Virus record (IMG/VR): IMGVR_UViG_3300033148_006239
Coordinates: 41,325 to 105,324 of that record
Source of the DNA: a virus
Direction: 5' to 3' (one strand)
Length of the DNA stretch: 64,000 nucleotides
Shown here: positions 15,202 through 25,396 of the stretch, piece by piece
Position numbering within the stretch: position 1 is the stretch's first letter
How the letters are laid out: every line of letters begins with the position of its first letter
Translations under genes and position numbers: made by a program
Notes under the pieces: generated by a model
Databases searched by the model: none
What the model was told of the DNA's origin: nothing
What the model saw: the letters and a program-made list of their open reading frames with translations, nothing else

Positions 15202-18200
15202 TAATAATGGATCTCCTTTATAGTAAAGTTATAATTTGTCGTAGTTAATGGATTTAAATTGTTAAAAAATATACTATAAAATTCTGTAAAAGAAGTATAA
15301 TCTAACGGTGGATAATCTACTTTAACCCCTTCTAGTGATCCATTATCAACAACTTCAATAGCTGAAGATTTCCATTCTGCAGAACCCGTAGAATCCGCCT
15401 GAATGGGATAAACCCAATAAATTTCAGAACTACTATCACCCCTCATTTGTTTATGAAGAGAAACTATACCATTATTATTGTTTATAGTATACCAAACACT
15501 ACTTTGAGCATTAAATAATGTTTTCTTTGCAAAAAATCCTGAATATATAGGAAATAATAATTCATGTCTATTAACAGCAAAAGTAGTTCTTATAAAATTC
15601 CACTGTCCATGATTAAAAATAAAATTATTATCTTTAGATAAATCTGTAGTATAACCAGATCCAATTATTTTATTACTTCCTGCAGAATTAATAAATGAAA
15701 ACGGAAAACCAAAAAGAAAAACATAATTATCTGTAATATTTGTTTTACCTAAATCAGTATAAGTTCCAGGGATAACTCCTCCAGGACGATGTGCTAGCAA
15801 TATTTTACCTGTAGTATTAGTAAAATTTGTTCCTCCAAATGTGTTTCCTGATCCTGCTTCTGATAAAATATCTACAGTTATTGTTTGATCTGAAGAATGT
15901 GTCCCTCCAGAAATTGCTGTAATTTGTACAGTGTGCCAAATATTATTTTGATCGAAGGAAGACTCCGATTCAGCATTTTCTTGTATAATAGCTATATCTC
16001 CAATTTTCCATTGATATTTATTACTTCTTGCATGTGAGTTTAAAGTTATTGTTTCACTAGTATCTCCACCTTGACCTGTTCCCGTTAAAGCTACAATAGA
16101 TTCGGGACCACGATATACTCCCATACCTTTAAATTCATTTGTTGAAGAATCAAATAATGCGTAAACGGCCATATTAATTTCAGATTGTGTATATCCAGTA
16201 ATTGGCATATTATCTAATATTCCACCCGTATCAGTTAATAAATCAATAGTTGTTGTTTCAAAATCAAATGTCCATTTTGCTATATTAGTTATAAATACTA
16301 ATTCTTTTTGTGTATTAAAAACAAAACCACTTGATCCATTACCAAAATGATTTTTTAATAAATAAAACTTTGATTCATCTGCAAGATCATAATATCCACC
16401 TCCATGTACAACATTTTCTAACATACCATGAAATGGAAGATTTGTATTTGATATTTTACCATTTGCATCTAATTGTGGAATCCCGTTAGGTTGATTTATA
16501 TCAGTTATTTTAGCCGGAGTAACTACGTTATCTTTAATATGTCTTGTTTCAACTTGATCACTTGCTAATTCTGATAATCCTTCAAACCAATGAATATTTT
16601 TGGCAATCTTCATACTAGAAACGCCAACAACTAAACCATCATTTAAATTATCTTTTCTATATAAAATAATAGGTCTATTATATGCAGTAGTAATCGCCGT
16701 TAATGTTGAATTTGTAGCTGTTATTATTCTAATATTTAATCCTGTAGTTACATATTCACTTACATCAATATCTGCATAAAAGCAATCATTATTTTCTAAT
16801 GTTACAGAATCACCATCTTTACTTACAAAATGTATTCTTATGAATCTTTCTGGATTATTTTTAATATGTATTGTAATATATCCACCAACACCTTGTTGAA
16901 GATCAGTGTTGTTTATTGGACCTGCTTGATCATCTATTAAAAATAATCTTGTTTGTTTTATATTAAAAGGAAACGTTAAAGATTTTTCAAAACCAATAAA
17001 TTGATAATGCTCAGTTGCACCAGATTTCCAAAAACTATTTGAAAATATCTCATAATTACCCGATGTTGTAATTAATGTATCTGGGCCAGATACAGCACCT
17101 GTTGATATTTCTCTATAATGTAAATTACCTGTAGATTGATCATCAAAAACAATTGAAATATTATCAATTGTATCATTCCAAACACCACCTAAGGTACCTA
17201 ATACATTACTACCAGCATCAAACGACACTAACACTATCGCAGCGGCACTATTATCGGATATAACTCTTAATACATCGACTTGATTTGTTGACGTATTAAA
17301 CCCTGTAATAAGACAATAATCAGTTCCTGTATTATTATTACAAAATACCAAATTAGCCATAACAAAATTTGATGTTGATAATGTCCGTTCTGTTCCTAAT
17401 GCTAAAGCATCGTCAATTGTATTTGTTAAAAATGTAGTACTTGCATCACTATATGCTCCAAATAAAAACAATGACCCATTATAATCTATACTTACACCAT
17501 CATCTGGAACAACTGATGTAGATATCGTAGTCAATGTTCCTAATGTATCTGTTGTATTAACAATGGCTCTAAAAGCGAGTGAAGAGCTTTGTGCCCATAT
17601 AATACCAATTTTATCATTAGCAGTATCATAAGCTATATCATAGGCTTTTTTATATCCAGAATAATGAGGATTATCATTTAGTGTCGCAATAACATCTTGA
17701 ACTGGATATGTTCCAAATGCATTAATATTATCAATTGAATTAGTCAATGTCAGTGTTAAAACTCCACCTGAATCATCTAAAGATAATTTTCTTGATCTTA
17801 TTTCAATTTCTGCAGTTGATGACGTTTGATGCAAATAAAAAACTATATAATCTGTTCCAACAATAATTGTTTTAGGACTATGAACAATGCCCTCGTCGAC
17901 TATAAGTTCGTTACTATACGTATCTGTTGTTTTTTTATAGATTCTACAAATTATTTTATGATAATCAGGATCTATTTCACTTTGAATTGCGTAAAAATGA
18001 TATGTACCATCTGTGTTAATTGATGAATCTATCGGATTTAATATTTCTTTATTTGCACTATATAATTTATCATTATCTTTGTCAAAATATAAAGAAATAT
18101 TTTCAGATCCAAAACTATAATATCTACCATATAATTCACTTAAATTTGTATCAAAAGCTTCTACAGTTTCTAATCTTTCACCTGCTTCTTCTAAGGCTTC

Positions 18201-18884
18201 GTCTACATTATCAACTGATGGTGCGTAAAATGCTCCAGTATTATTAAATCCAATATTGGCGGCGTTACCAGATGTTATAGATTCTTTTCTATCTCTATAA
18301 ATATCTGCTTCTGCTATCTGAGTCATTCCATAATATTTTAAAATATCACCTAAATAAATCCAATTTGGTTCAGTAAAAGGTTTATCTTGTCTATAAACTT
18401 TCTTTTGTTCAAGAGTTAAAGCTGCTGGATCAAACTCTGCTCCTTTAAGTACTTTTATTACAAAACTATCTTCAACAATATGCCAAAATCTATCACCGCG
18501 TGCATCGATCTGTTGATCACTTAAATCAACATCATAAGCAATAAAAATAGTATTCCATGCTTCAAAATCTATAGTCGTAACATTTGTTGGATTTTCATCA
18601 ACATCTTGACTTATATCAATATCATTAGTTGATTCAACATTTATACTTTTTCCATTTAATGCTCTTGATGTACCAGGAAGTAAATCAAGTGTCATATCTG
18701 GTGATGGACTATTTTCTATTAATGCTAATTCTCTTTGATTTTCAGGCAATGAAACTGTTTCTAATATTCCATTTATTTGTGCATCAATAGCGATACTTTC
18801 AGCTGCTTTTTCAATTACATCAAATATTTGTTGTAAATCATCATTAGCAAATAAATATTTATATCCATATCGAAACCTATCCAT
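15201..18884 (-). CDS. Large tail-fibre / receptor-binding-type structural protein
   Basis: A 1227-residue protein encoded after the tail protein I-like gene, the usual site of tail-fibre genes. The N-terminus (about 1-90) is helical and may attach to the baseplate. Residues about 230-650 are rich in Thr/Asn/Asp/Ser beta strands and look like a repeated propeller or beta-sandwich region. A linker near 765-800 reads KDNVVTPAKITD...IPQLDANGKISNTNLP, a motif common in fibre proteins (DxNGKI-NLP). The C-terminal 400 residues are probably the receptor-binding part. Start has GAGGAG upstream. Host specificity cannot be read. Confidence 0.75.
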   Translation of the reverse strand: MDRFRYGYKYLFANDDLQQIFDVIEKAAESIAIDAQINGILETVSLPENQRELALIENSPSPDMTLDLLPGTSRALNGKSINVESTNDIDISQDVDENPTNVTTIDFEAWNTIFIAYDVDLSDQQIDARGDRFWHIVEDSFVIKVLKGAEFDPAALTLEQKKVYRQDKPFTEPNWIYLGDILKYYGMTQIAEADIYRDRKESITSGNAANIGFNNTGAFYAPSVDNVDEALEEAGERLETVEAFDTNLSELYGRYYSFGSENISLYFDKDNDKLYSANKEILNPIDSSINTDGTYHFYAIQSEIDPDYHKIICRIYKKTTDTYSNELIVDEGIVHSPKTIIVGTDYIVFYLHQTSSTAEIEIRSRKLSLDDSGGVLTLTLTNSIDNINAFGTYPVQDVIATLNDNPHYSGYKKAYDIAYDTANDKIGIIWAQSSSLAFRAIVNTTDTLGTLTTISTSVVPDDGVSIDYNGSLFLFGAYSDASTTFLTNTIDDALALGTERTLSTSNFVMANLVFCNNNTGTDYCLITGFNTSTNQVDVLRVISDNSAAAIVLVSFDAGSNVLGTLGGVWNDTIDNISIVFDDQSTGNLHYREISTGAVSGPDTLITTSGNYEIFSNSFWKSGATEHYQFIGFEKSLTFPFNIKQTRLFLIDDQAGPINNTDLQQGVGGYITIHIKNNPERFIRIHFVSKDGDSVTLENNDCFYADIDVSEYVTTGLNIRIITATNSTLTAITTAYNRPIILYRKDNLNDGLVVGVSSMKIAKNIHWFEGLSELASDQVETRHIKDNVVTPAKITDINQPNGIPQLDANGKISNTNLPFHGMLENVVHGGGYYDLADESKFYLLKNHFGNGSSGFVFNTQKELVFITNIAKWTFDFETTTIDLLTDTGGILDNMPITGYTQSEINMAVYALFDSSTNEFKGMGVYRGPESIVALTGTGQGGDTSETITLNSHARSNKYQWKIGDIAIIQENAESESSFDQNNIWHTVQITAISGGTHSSDQTITVDILSEAGSGNTFGGTNFTNTTGKILLAHRPGGVIPGTYTDLGKTNITDNYVFLFGFPFSFINSAGSNKIIGSGYTTDLSKDNNFIFNHGQWNFIRTTFAVNRHELLFPIYSGFFAKKTLFNAQSSVWYTINNNNGIVSLHKQMRGDSSSEIYWVYPIQADSTGSAEWKSSAIEVVDNGSLEGVKVDYPPLDYTSFTEFYSIFFNNLNPLTTTNYNFTIKEIHY

Positions 18885-18894
18885 AATAAACTCC

Positions 18895-19506
18895 TCAATT
18901 TAATCTTGATGTTTCTTCTAATTCTGAAAAACCTAATTGAAATCTATCGTCAATATCAATAAGATCTGATAATTCCCAACTAAAAACATATTCATGTGTT
19001 ATAGCTCTTAAATATGTAACAATTCTTTTAATATCTCTTTTTAATGCATCTGTTAAAACACCATCATATGATAACAATGTTTTAGAGATAAAAGTATGAA
19101 CATCTGATAGATATGTACTAAATCCTAATTCTGAAAAATCTAATAACCATAGTCCTTCTTCTTCTGCGGTTAATTCTTTAAATTCTAATTCAATATTATA
19201 AAGCAGTCTTACAACATTAATAATAACTTGAGTCGTTCCTCTTGTTTTATTTATAATAGGTAAAAACTGTAATAATTTTCTTTTTTGTATTTCTGTTAAA
19301 TCTAAATCTAATGTCCAACCTCTTTCTAAGATATAATTCCATAAATAAACTTCATCTCTTTCAAATAAATTTGATTGTTCTCTTAATCTTAAAAAATCAG
19401 TATATGCTTGACAAATAACTTCTTCTAAGATTTCTATATATAACTCAACATTAGTATCTGTTAAAAGAAATTCTGGAACATATTTTTTTAAATCAAATAT
19501 CGCCAT
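18895..19506 (-). CDS. Baseplate wedge / phage tail protein I-like
   Basis: A 203-residue protein similar in pattern to P2 gpI-type tail proteins: a helical N-terminus, YLWNYILERGW, then FLPIINKTRGTTQVIINVVRLLYN, the conserved segment in this family. It sits directly after the gpJ-like gene (1-nt overlap) and before the large fibre gene, the same order as J-I-H in P2-like phages. It probably links wedge and fibre. Confidence 0.8.
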   Translation of the reverse strand: MAIFDLKKYVPEFLLTDTNVELYIEILEEVICQAYTDFLRLREQSNLFERDEVYLWNYILERGWTLDLDLTEIQKRKLLQFLPIINKTRGTTQVIINVVRLLYNIELEFKELTAEEEGLWLLDFSELGFSTYLSDVHTFISKTLLSYDGVLTDALKRDIKRIVTYLRAITHEYVFSWELSDLIDIDDRFQLGFSELEETSRLN

Positions 19507-21173
19507 TATAGTGCCAATTGAGTTCCATCTTTATTAAATGCAGTCAAAGTAATATTAATCAATCTTGGAATTGATAATTGATCAATTGCTAAATCATCTA
19601 CAGGACCATCAAGTAAAACTTTAGTTACACCATAACCTCTAAAATTTTCTATTAAAGCTATTATTCTACTTCTTGGTATTTCTTCAAGTTCTGTACCCCA
19701 ATTTATTGAAAAACTTCCATCAATTTTTTTTGATGTAAAACCAAAAGATGTTTCAAGAGATCCTCTAATTAAGTTAATTGTTGATAACCACGGAGAATTA
19801 TTTTCAAAAAAAACTCTAGCGTCAATATCCCAATCTTGATAAATTGCTTCTGTTATAATTGTATTAGACGCGACATTACCAAATGTTGGTCTTTTTGATG
19901 CATCCGTATAAATATCAATAATACTATTCTTTAAAGTATCATCTACTGCTATTCCTATTCCAGGAACAACATAAATTAGAACTTGAAATTCATCTAAAGA
20001 GAGTGGAATATCTTTTTCTCTAGTATATGGATTGTCAATAACAAATGCTCTTTGTATATCTGCTAAAGCAACTGCGTTTATTTCAAATTCTTCTCTTGTA
20101 ATACTTCTATTTGATGACGCATTCCAAACTGATATATTTTTTCTTCCACTTTCAATTGTTTCTCTATTTTCTCCACCAGTCGGAGCAAATCTATTTGTTA
20201 CAGTTAAATCATTTACTGATTGTGCTTCAGAATCAAATATTGTACTTGTAATCTTATTTATTTGTCCAGTTTGAATACTATTAGCACCAATACCACCACC
20301 AAACGCGTATCTAACTAAGATTTGTTCTTCAGGAATTTTTCCATAATCGTCATTATTGCCAAATACAACAAACATATTTTCATCTTGAGTATATTCTAAT
20401 GCATAAAATTCTTCACCTGGTGGAGCAAGCAATATTGATTCTATTAAGGTCCATAATTTATTACCAACTGTGACTACGACTGTATCATTTATAACTCCTA
20501 TATTATTTAAAGGATATCTTTGATCTTTAATTCCAATTTGACCATTAAATAAATTACTTGTACTAATATGATTTCTAGCATTAACAGTAATAGATCTTGA
20601 TCCTGCTAAAATTACTGCATATTGTAATGTTTCAAATTTACGTAAACCATCAGCAGATGACACAACAGTTTTTTCTGGAATAACAACATCAAAACTATGT
20701 ACTGTATCTAATTTAAATAACAAATTTACAATTGCAGACTTTCTTCCTTTTAAAGCATATAAATATTCTTGTGCTTTCCAAATTAAAGACTCATAATTAT
20801 TTAGTGTAGGTAATGTATTATTAGTAAATATTTGATCACCTAAATAAAATAATTTATCTAATTGAGCAGACATTATCTCTAAAATAAGTGTTCCGACTTC
20901 TCTTTTATTAAAATTAGTCCACTCAGGAAATCTTTTACTTGCGGCGTCTATAGATTCAAGCATAATACCATAAAATTCTTTTTCAAAGAATGATGTTTTA
21001 ATAGGTTCAATACTATCTAAACTCGTTGATAAATCTCTAACTGAACTAATAACATTAAATACTAATTGCTTATCGTCTTCTGTAACAATATCTTCAGGAG
21101 AATTAATATGATTAATATCATTAATTTTTAGAATTGATTCTAATGAATTTTTAACTATTTCACCTGGTTTCAT
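19506..21173 (-). CDS. Baseplate J-like wedge protein (gpJ/gp6 family)
   Basis: A 555-residue wedge component. Recognisable features are the N-terminal FPEWTNFNKREVGTLILEIMSAQLDKLFYLGDQIFTN region (Baseplate_J proteins have WT-----DPG-xLLE--A---D-L--Y-D), a central beta region starting at KGRKSAIVNL, and a C-terminal WDIDARVFF plus RLINITL. It lies between the gp25-like and gpI-like genes as in Mu, P2 and PBSX. It forms part of the baseplate periphery with these proteins. Confidence 0.85.
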   Translation of the reverse strand: MKPGEIVKNSLESILKINDINHINSPEDIVTEDDKQLVFNVISSVRDLSTSLDSIEPIKTSFFEKEFYGIMLESIDAASKRFPEWTNFNKREVGTLILEIMSAQLDKLFYLGDQIFTNNTLPTLNNYESLIWKAQEYLYALKGRKSAIVNLLFKLDTVHSFDVVIPEKTVVSSADGLRKFETLQYAVILAGSRSITVNARNHISTSNLFNGQIGIKDQRYPLNNIGVINDTVVVTVGNKLWTLIESILLAPPGEEFYALEYTQDENMFVVFGNNDDYGKIPEEQILVRYAFGGGIGANSIQTGQINKITSTIFDSEAQSVNDLTVTNRFAPTGGENRETIESGRKNISVWNASSNRSITREEFEINAVALADIQRAFVIDNPYTREKDIPLSLDEFQVLIYVVPGIGIAVDDTLKNSIIDIYTDASKRPTFGNVASNTIITEAIYQDWDIDARVFFENNSPWLSTINLIRGSLETSFGFTSKKIDGSFSINWGTELEEIPRSRIIALIENFRGYGVTKVLLDGPVDDLAIDQLSIPRLINITLTAFNKDGTQLAL

Positions 21174-21574
21174 TAAGCTACCCTCTTTAGTTCAAATCCA
21201 CCATCTGTTCTTGTAATCGTCAATGTATTTACAATTTCAGGATTTTGTATATCTTTCCATTTTATATCAACAAATAAATCTTCTTTTTGATAATCAGTTA
21301 TTACGTCAATTAATTCAATTTCAGGAACAAATTCAAGTAAAGGTTCTTGAATCCATTGAAATAATAAATTATCCATCAAAGCAGGATCAGAATTATGATA
21401 AGGTACTAAATGTAATTTGCTTCCAAATTCAGGAAACATTTCTCTACTTCCAATTGGTGTTAATAATGTTACAGCAATAGCAGATTCTAATTCATCTAAT
21501 CGTGTTATATCAGAAAAGCTACCACTATTGAAATTAAATGGATATGTAATTGTAACAGTAGCATTACCTGACAT
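21173..21574 (-). CDS. gp25-like baseplate wedge protein (GPW/gp25 family)
   Basis: A 133-residue protein with the hallmarks of the gp25/gpW family: LDELESAIAVTLLTPIGSREMFPEFGSKL, then a segment ending WIQEPLLEFVPEIEL. The ExxI--L-T--GER-M-PEFGS pattern is conserved among contractile tail baseplates. Position is just upstream of the gpJ-like gene (1-nt overlap). Length is typical. Confidence 0.92.
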   Translation of the reverse strand: MSGNATVTITYPFNFNSGSFSDITRLDELESAIAVTLLTPIGSREMFPEFGSKLHLVPYHNSDPALMDNLLFQWIQEPLLEFVPEIELIDVITDYQKEDLFVDIKWKDIQNPEIVNTLTITRTDGGFELKRVA

Positions 21575-21575
21575 A

Positions 21576-23345
21576 TTAACCCTTTACTATATCAACAAAT
21601 TCTGAATCTAATCCATCTAAATCGAACGAATTTAAAGAATTAAGTACTTGAGTAACTTCTTTAAACTCTGAAATTGCTTGTTTTGTTTGCTCTTTATCTT
21701 CATCTTCTTTTATAAATAATTCAATAAAATTTATTAAAGAAGTTATATTTGCAGGATCTAAACCACCAGCAACTAAAAAAATTCCTCCAATATAATTAGA
21801 ATCTCTTTTTTGTTTATTACTAATTCCATTTGTATTTGCGATATCACTAATAAATTTATTTATTCCACCAAGTTGTGGTTGAATTGTTTTTATAACTAAA
21901 AATTCGCCATTAATAGACAATGTTAATTTATCCAATAAAATTAATATTCTATTTCTTATTGAATCAACTACGTTTGTTACAGTTTCTATTTTTTCTGATA
22001 GTGAATTTGAAATTGCATCAAGAAGATTTTCTTTTCTACCTATTTGTTCATATAGACTATCAATAAAAAATTTTATTTCATTTTTTAATGTTTCTATTTC
22101 AGGAATTAACCATTGTAAAGTTGTTCCAAACCAATCACCATCACCAAAATTTCCAAAAAATCTTTTCTTTAAGAAATCGACACCATCAGTTCTTTGTAAT
22201 GGAACAATTTGGCTTGTTTCATTTGTATTAATTATTTGTGTTGCATCAAAATTACCAAAAGTTGTTCTATCGATATGTCTTCCGAGTAAATCAGTAAATA
22301 CTAATGTTTCAATTAACGATAAAGATTCTCGCAATTTAGCTGCAACTTGTGGAGCTGTATAAAGTTCTATTGCTGCTGTATATTCATGACCATATAAAAT
22401 AGGTATATCATCAATACGATTAATATCTAGTTCTTTTTCACCAATATTTTTATATATACCATCTTCGGGTAAATTAAGATCAACTAATATATCTGTAACT
22501 TTATTTGATTCAATATCTCTAGCTTTTATTGATGTAACTTTAATCCAATGTGGAAAACTCAATTTATCCCATTCTAATGATAATGAATTTTTATTAAAAA
22601 TACTTGTAAATCTGAATTTTAAATTCGCATCAATTTCTTTTTGTACTTGTATATTTGAAAATGTTATAAAATTTATATCAAATAATCTCAAAAATTCTTT
22701 TAATTGTGCAGTTACTTCATCGATACCTGGTGCCATTGCTAAAATAGCAATTCCACCAACATATTCATTAGAATTAAAACTAGGAATGTAATCTCTTTCA
22801 AATTCATTATCTGTATTAAATGATTCTCTAAATCTGTTCCAAAACGAATCAAATTTTGTAGAAGAATCAATTTCTTTATTATCGTCTGTCATAGCACGTG
22901 TAATTCTACCTGTTTCATCTCTTGAAACACTTATTGTATCTTCTGCTTGAATATTTATATCAATTGGTGATTTATACATTATATGCATTCCACCAGAACC
23001 ACCAATTTTATCAATAGTATTATTTATAATAGTTCTTGAAGTATCAATTAGTTTTTCTGCGGGATCAATTACTTTTCCACCAATAAATGTTTCTATTTTA
23101 TTAATTATTTCAACACCAACTCTAGTTGGTTCGTATATTATTTCAATTAATCCTTTTGCTGCGTTAATAACTTCTTCTAATTCATTTAAAAAGCTCAAAT
23201 CTGGTGCAATTATCTTTTTCCAATTTTTATCTTGATCTGCCTTTGAATTATTTTTATTATCTTCTAAAAATTTCTCAGCATTTTCATTTGTATATAGTTC
23301 TTGTTTAAAATTGACATGTGTTAAAGTTTCAAATTCTTTAAGCAT
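21576..23345 (-). CDS. Uncharacterised baseplate-region structural protein with an internal repeat
   Basis: A 589-residue protein in the baseplate cluster that I do not recognise. Two segments resemble each other: NEYVGGIAILAMAPGID followed by a helix, and SNYIGGIFLVAGGLDPAN followed by a helix, each introducing a short amphipathic stretch. This suggests a duplicated domain. Long helical stretches flank them (for example around ETLKNEIKFFIDSLYEQIG). It is tightly packed between the 645-residue protein and the gp25-like gene, so a virion role is likely. Confidence 0.6.
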   Translation of the reverse strand: MLKEFETLTHVNFKQELYTNENAEKFLEDNKNNSKADQDKNWKKIIAPDLSFLNELEEVINAAKGLIEIIYEPTRVGVEIINKIETFIGGKVIDPAEKLIDTSRTIINNTIDKIGGSGGMHIMYKSPIDINIQAEDTISVSRDETGRITRAMTDDNKEIDSSTKFDSFWNRFRESFNTDNEFERDYIPSFNSNEYVGGIAILAMAPGIDEVTAQLKEFLRLFDINFITFSNIQVQKEIDANLKFRFTSIFNKNSLSLEWDKLSFPHWIKVTSIKARDIESNKVTDILVDLNLPEDGIYKNIGEKELDINRIDDIPILYGHEYTAAIELYTAPQVAAKLRESLSLIETLVFTDLLGRHIDRTTFGNFDATQIINTNETSQIVPLQRTDGVDFLKKRFFGNFGDGDWFGTTLQWLIPEIETLKNEIKFFIDSLYEQIGRKENLLDAISNSLSEKIETVTNVVDSIRNRILILLDKLTLSINGEFLVIKTIQPQLGGINKFISDIANTNGISNKQKRDSNYIGGIFLVAGGLDPANITSLINFIELFIKEDEDKEQTKQAISEFKEVTQVLNSLNSFDLDGLDSEFVDIVKG

Positions 23346-25275
23346 AATCTAAAATTGTTTGTATATCATCAGAGAAATTCTTTTCTAACGTAACAAACTC
23401 GTCATCATTATATGTAATCTCTTGTGATAATTGCCAAGAATTATCACCATTGTTATATTCATAATATAATACTCTAGTGATTAAATTGGATTCATTATTT
23501 TTATAAAAGTATTCATATTTATTTACTTGATTTTTATTTTCATATTCGATTAATGAAATTAACTTATAATTACTATTAATAAATGAATAAATTTTTTCAT
23601 TAATAATAGTTCTATTTGTATCATAAAAAATAATTTTTTCAATAATATTATTTGATAATATTATTTCTTTTGTTCCTATATGTAGATTACTTAAATAAAC
23701 ATCATAATTTATCATTTGATTAATTATAGTATCATAAAAAATAACATATTTTAAATCATCATTATCCCAAATATAACATTCAATATAAACAACTTTACCA
23801 TTTTCATAATGATCAATTTGTAATGGAGTTTCTTTATTATCATCTTTATATTTATATATCAATCCTTTAGAAACTCCATCGGTTATATGTGATGTAATTA
23901 TATAATTAATTCTGCCATCACTTAAAGCGTTTGTTTCTGTTGTAACATCTCCACCTGTTTCATATAATATAAAACTTTCAAGTTTACCTTTGATTGTATA
24001 ATATCTTTCTCTTGTACGAATATCATTTTGAAAATCTTCATCAAATTTATCAACACTTTTATTAGGATTAAAAAGTAAATCATATAATATACTAATATCA
24101 TCTGATGATTCTTCATAGGCAGTCTCTGCGGTTTCGTCAAGAAAGAAAAATCTACCATCGTCTTTCATAGCCTCTAAAGAATTTTCAGGATTTTTGATTA
24201 AAATTTCAATATAAACATTAATTAATGCATTATCTATTACTTCATTGAAAAAATTTTGTAAATCTTCATTTTCAAAAAAGTTAAAAATATTATATGTTTC
24301 ACCTTTATCATCGTTTAAAATTTGTTCTGGATCTAAATCCCAATATTCAACAAAATAATTAACATATTCAATTTCATTATGTGGAATTGATACAAATTTC
24401 TTTGATCTGATTTTATATTTTTGTGACGGATGTCCTAGTGTTTTAGGTGCAAATAATTCTTCAATCGAAATACTATTAGCTCTATTAAAAAATTCAACCG
24501 TATTGTTTGGAAAATTACCAATAACATTATTAATTTCACTAACTTCGTATTCAGTATACGAAATTATACGTTCATTAACTAATTCATTTGAATCGTCAAA
24601 AATTAATCGCCAATTTTCTTCTTTTTTAATAGTAAACTGTGTTTCATTACCCGATTCAATTTCATCATAAATGAATTTTTTATAACCAAATAACTCATTA
24701 CCTGCGTAATTATCTATTCTATATAATAAAAGATCTTCAACATCAACAACTTCATGTATATTTTTAACAAAATCAACTGCAAATTCTACTTCGTCAAATA
24801 ATATATTTCCTTCAGAATCTTCACCTGTAAAATTCCATAAATGAATTTCTTGTATTCCCATATAAAAATAATGAGAAGCATTTTGAATATTTCCTTCAGA
24901 ATCAACAGCTATAAATGATTTACCAACATATTTTCCATTTTCATCAATATTTTTTACTATAATAAAATTTTCATCTGATAAATAATCAATTTCAAACTTT
25001 GGTCTACCTAATTCATCATATACTCTTTCGTTTGAAATTCTATATGAGATTTGTTGATTATCGTCATCTGCAACAATTTCAAAAAATCTATCTGCTATTT
25101 TTATTCCATCATCATTAAATAATGTTTCTCTATTGTTTAATGAAATTATTTCATCTTCTGAAACAGGTTCTTCTTCAGAAAAAGTATAATTTTCAACTAA
25201 ATACTCTTCTAATAGTTTAAAATCAGTAATTGTTTTAATTGTTTTTTTATTTAAAAAATCAACTTTCGTTGCCAT
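23338..25275 (-). CDS. Uncharacterised beta-rich structural protein
   Basis: A 645-residue, acidic, Tyr/Asn/Asp-rich protein that I do not recognise. Repeated short strand-turn units in its second half (for example LIYKYKDDNKET, YENGKVVYIECYI, KIIFYDTNRTI, NKYEYFYKNNE) resemble strand repeats of the RHS/MORN kind, suggesting an elongated beta structure. It overlaps the downstream 589-residue gene by 8 nt. Location within the baseplate genes suggests a tail accessory or side spike. Confidence 0.55.
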   Translation of the reverse strand: MATKVDFLNKKTIKTITDFKLLEEYLVENYTFSEEEPVSEDEIISLNNRETLFNDDGIKIADRFFEIVADDDNQQISYRISNERVYDELGRPKFEIDYLSDENFIIVKNIDENGKYVGKSFIAVDSEGNIQNASHYFYMGIQEIHLWNFTGEDSEGNILFDEVEFAVDFVKNIHEVVDVEDLLLYRIDNYAGNELFGYKKFIYDEIESGNETQFTIKKEENWRLIFDDSNELVNERIISYTEYEVSEINNVIGNFPNNTVEFFNRANSISIEELFAPKTLGHPSQKYKIRSKKFVSIPHNEIEYVNYFVEYWDLDPEQILNDDKGETYNIFNFFENEDLQNFFNEVIDNALINVYIEILIKNPENSLEAMKDDGRFFFLDETAETAYEESSDDISILYDLLFNPNKSVDKFDEDFQNDIRTRERYYTIKGKLESFILYETGGDVTTETNALSDGRINYIITSHITDGVSKGLIYKYKDDNKETPLQIDHYENGKVVYIECYIWDNDDLKYVIFYDTIINQMINYDVYLSNLHIGTKEIILSNNIIEKIIFYDTNRTIINEKIYSFINSNYKLISLIEYENKNQVNKYEYFYKNNESNLITRVLYYEYNNGDNSWQLSQEITYNDDEFVTLEKNFSDDIQTILDYA

Positions 25276-25396
25276 TGTCTAGCTTCTTTAAATTTTTTAT
25301 TTTTTCAAATTTCTTTTTATTTTGTTCAAAATAAAATTTTTCAATTTTTGTTATTTCTATTAATATCTTTGTTAATTCGTTTTGTATTTTTGTCAT
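25259..25396 (-). CDS. Small Lys/Ile-rich coiled-coil protein (45 aa)
   Basis: A 45-codon ORF whose ATG overlaps the spike gene stop (ATGA) and whose stop lies inside the next gene's start, filling the gap between spike and the 645-residue gene. The product is a single amphipathic helix (TKIQNELTKILIEITKIEKF). The position and coupling support translation, but the SD is weak. Confidence 0.4.
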   Translation of the reverse strand: MTKIQNELTKILIEITKIEKFYFEQNKKKFEKIKNLKKLDNGNES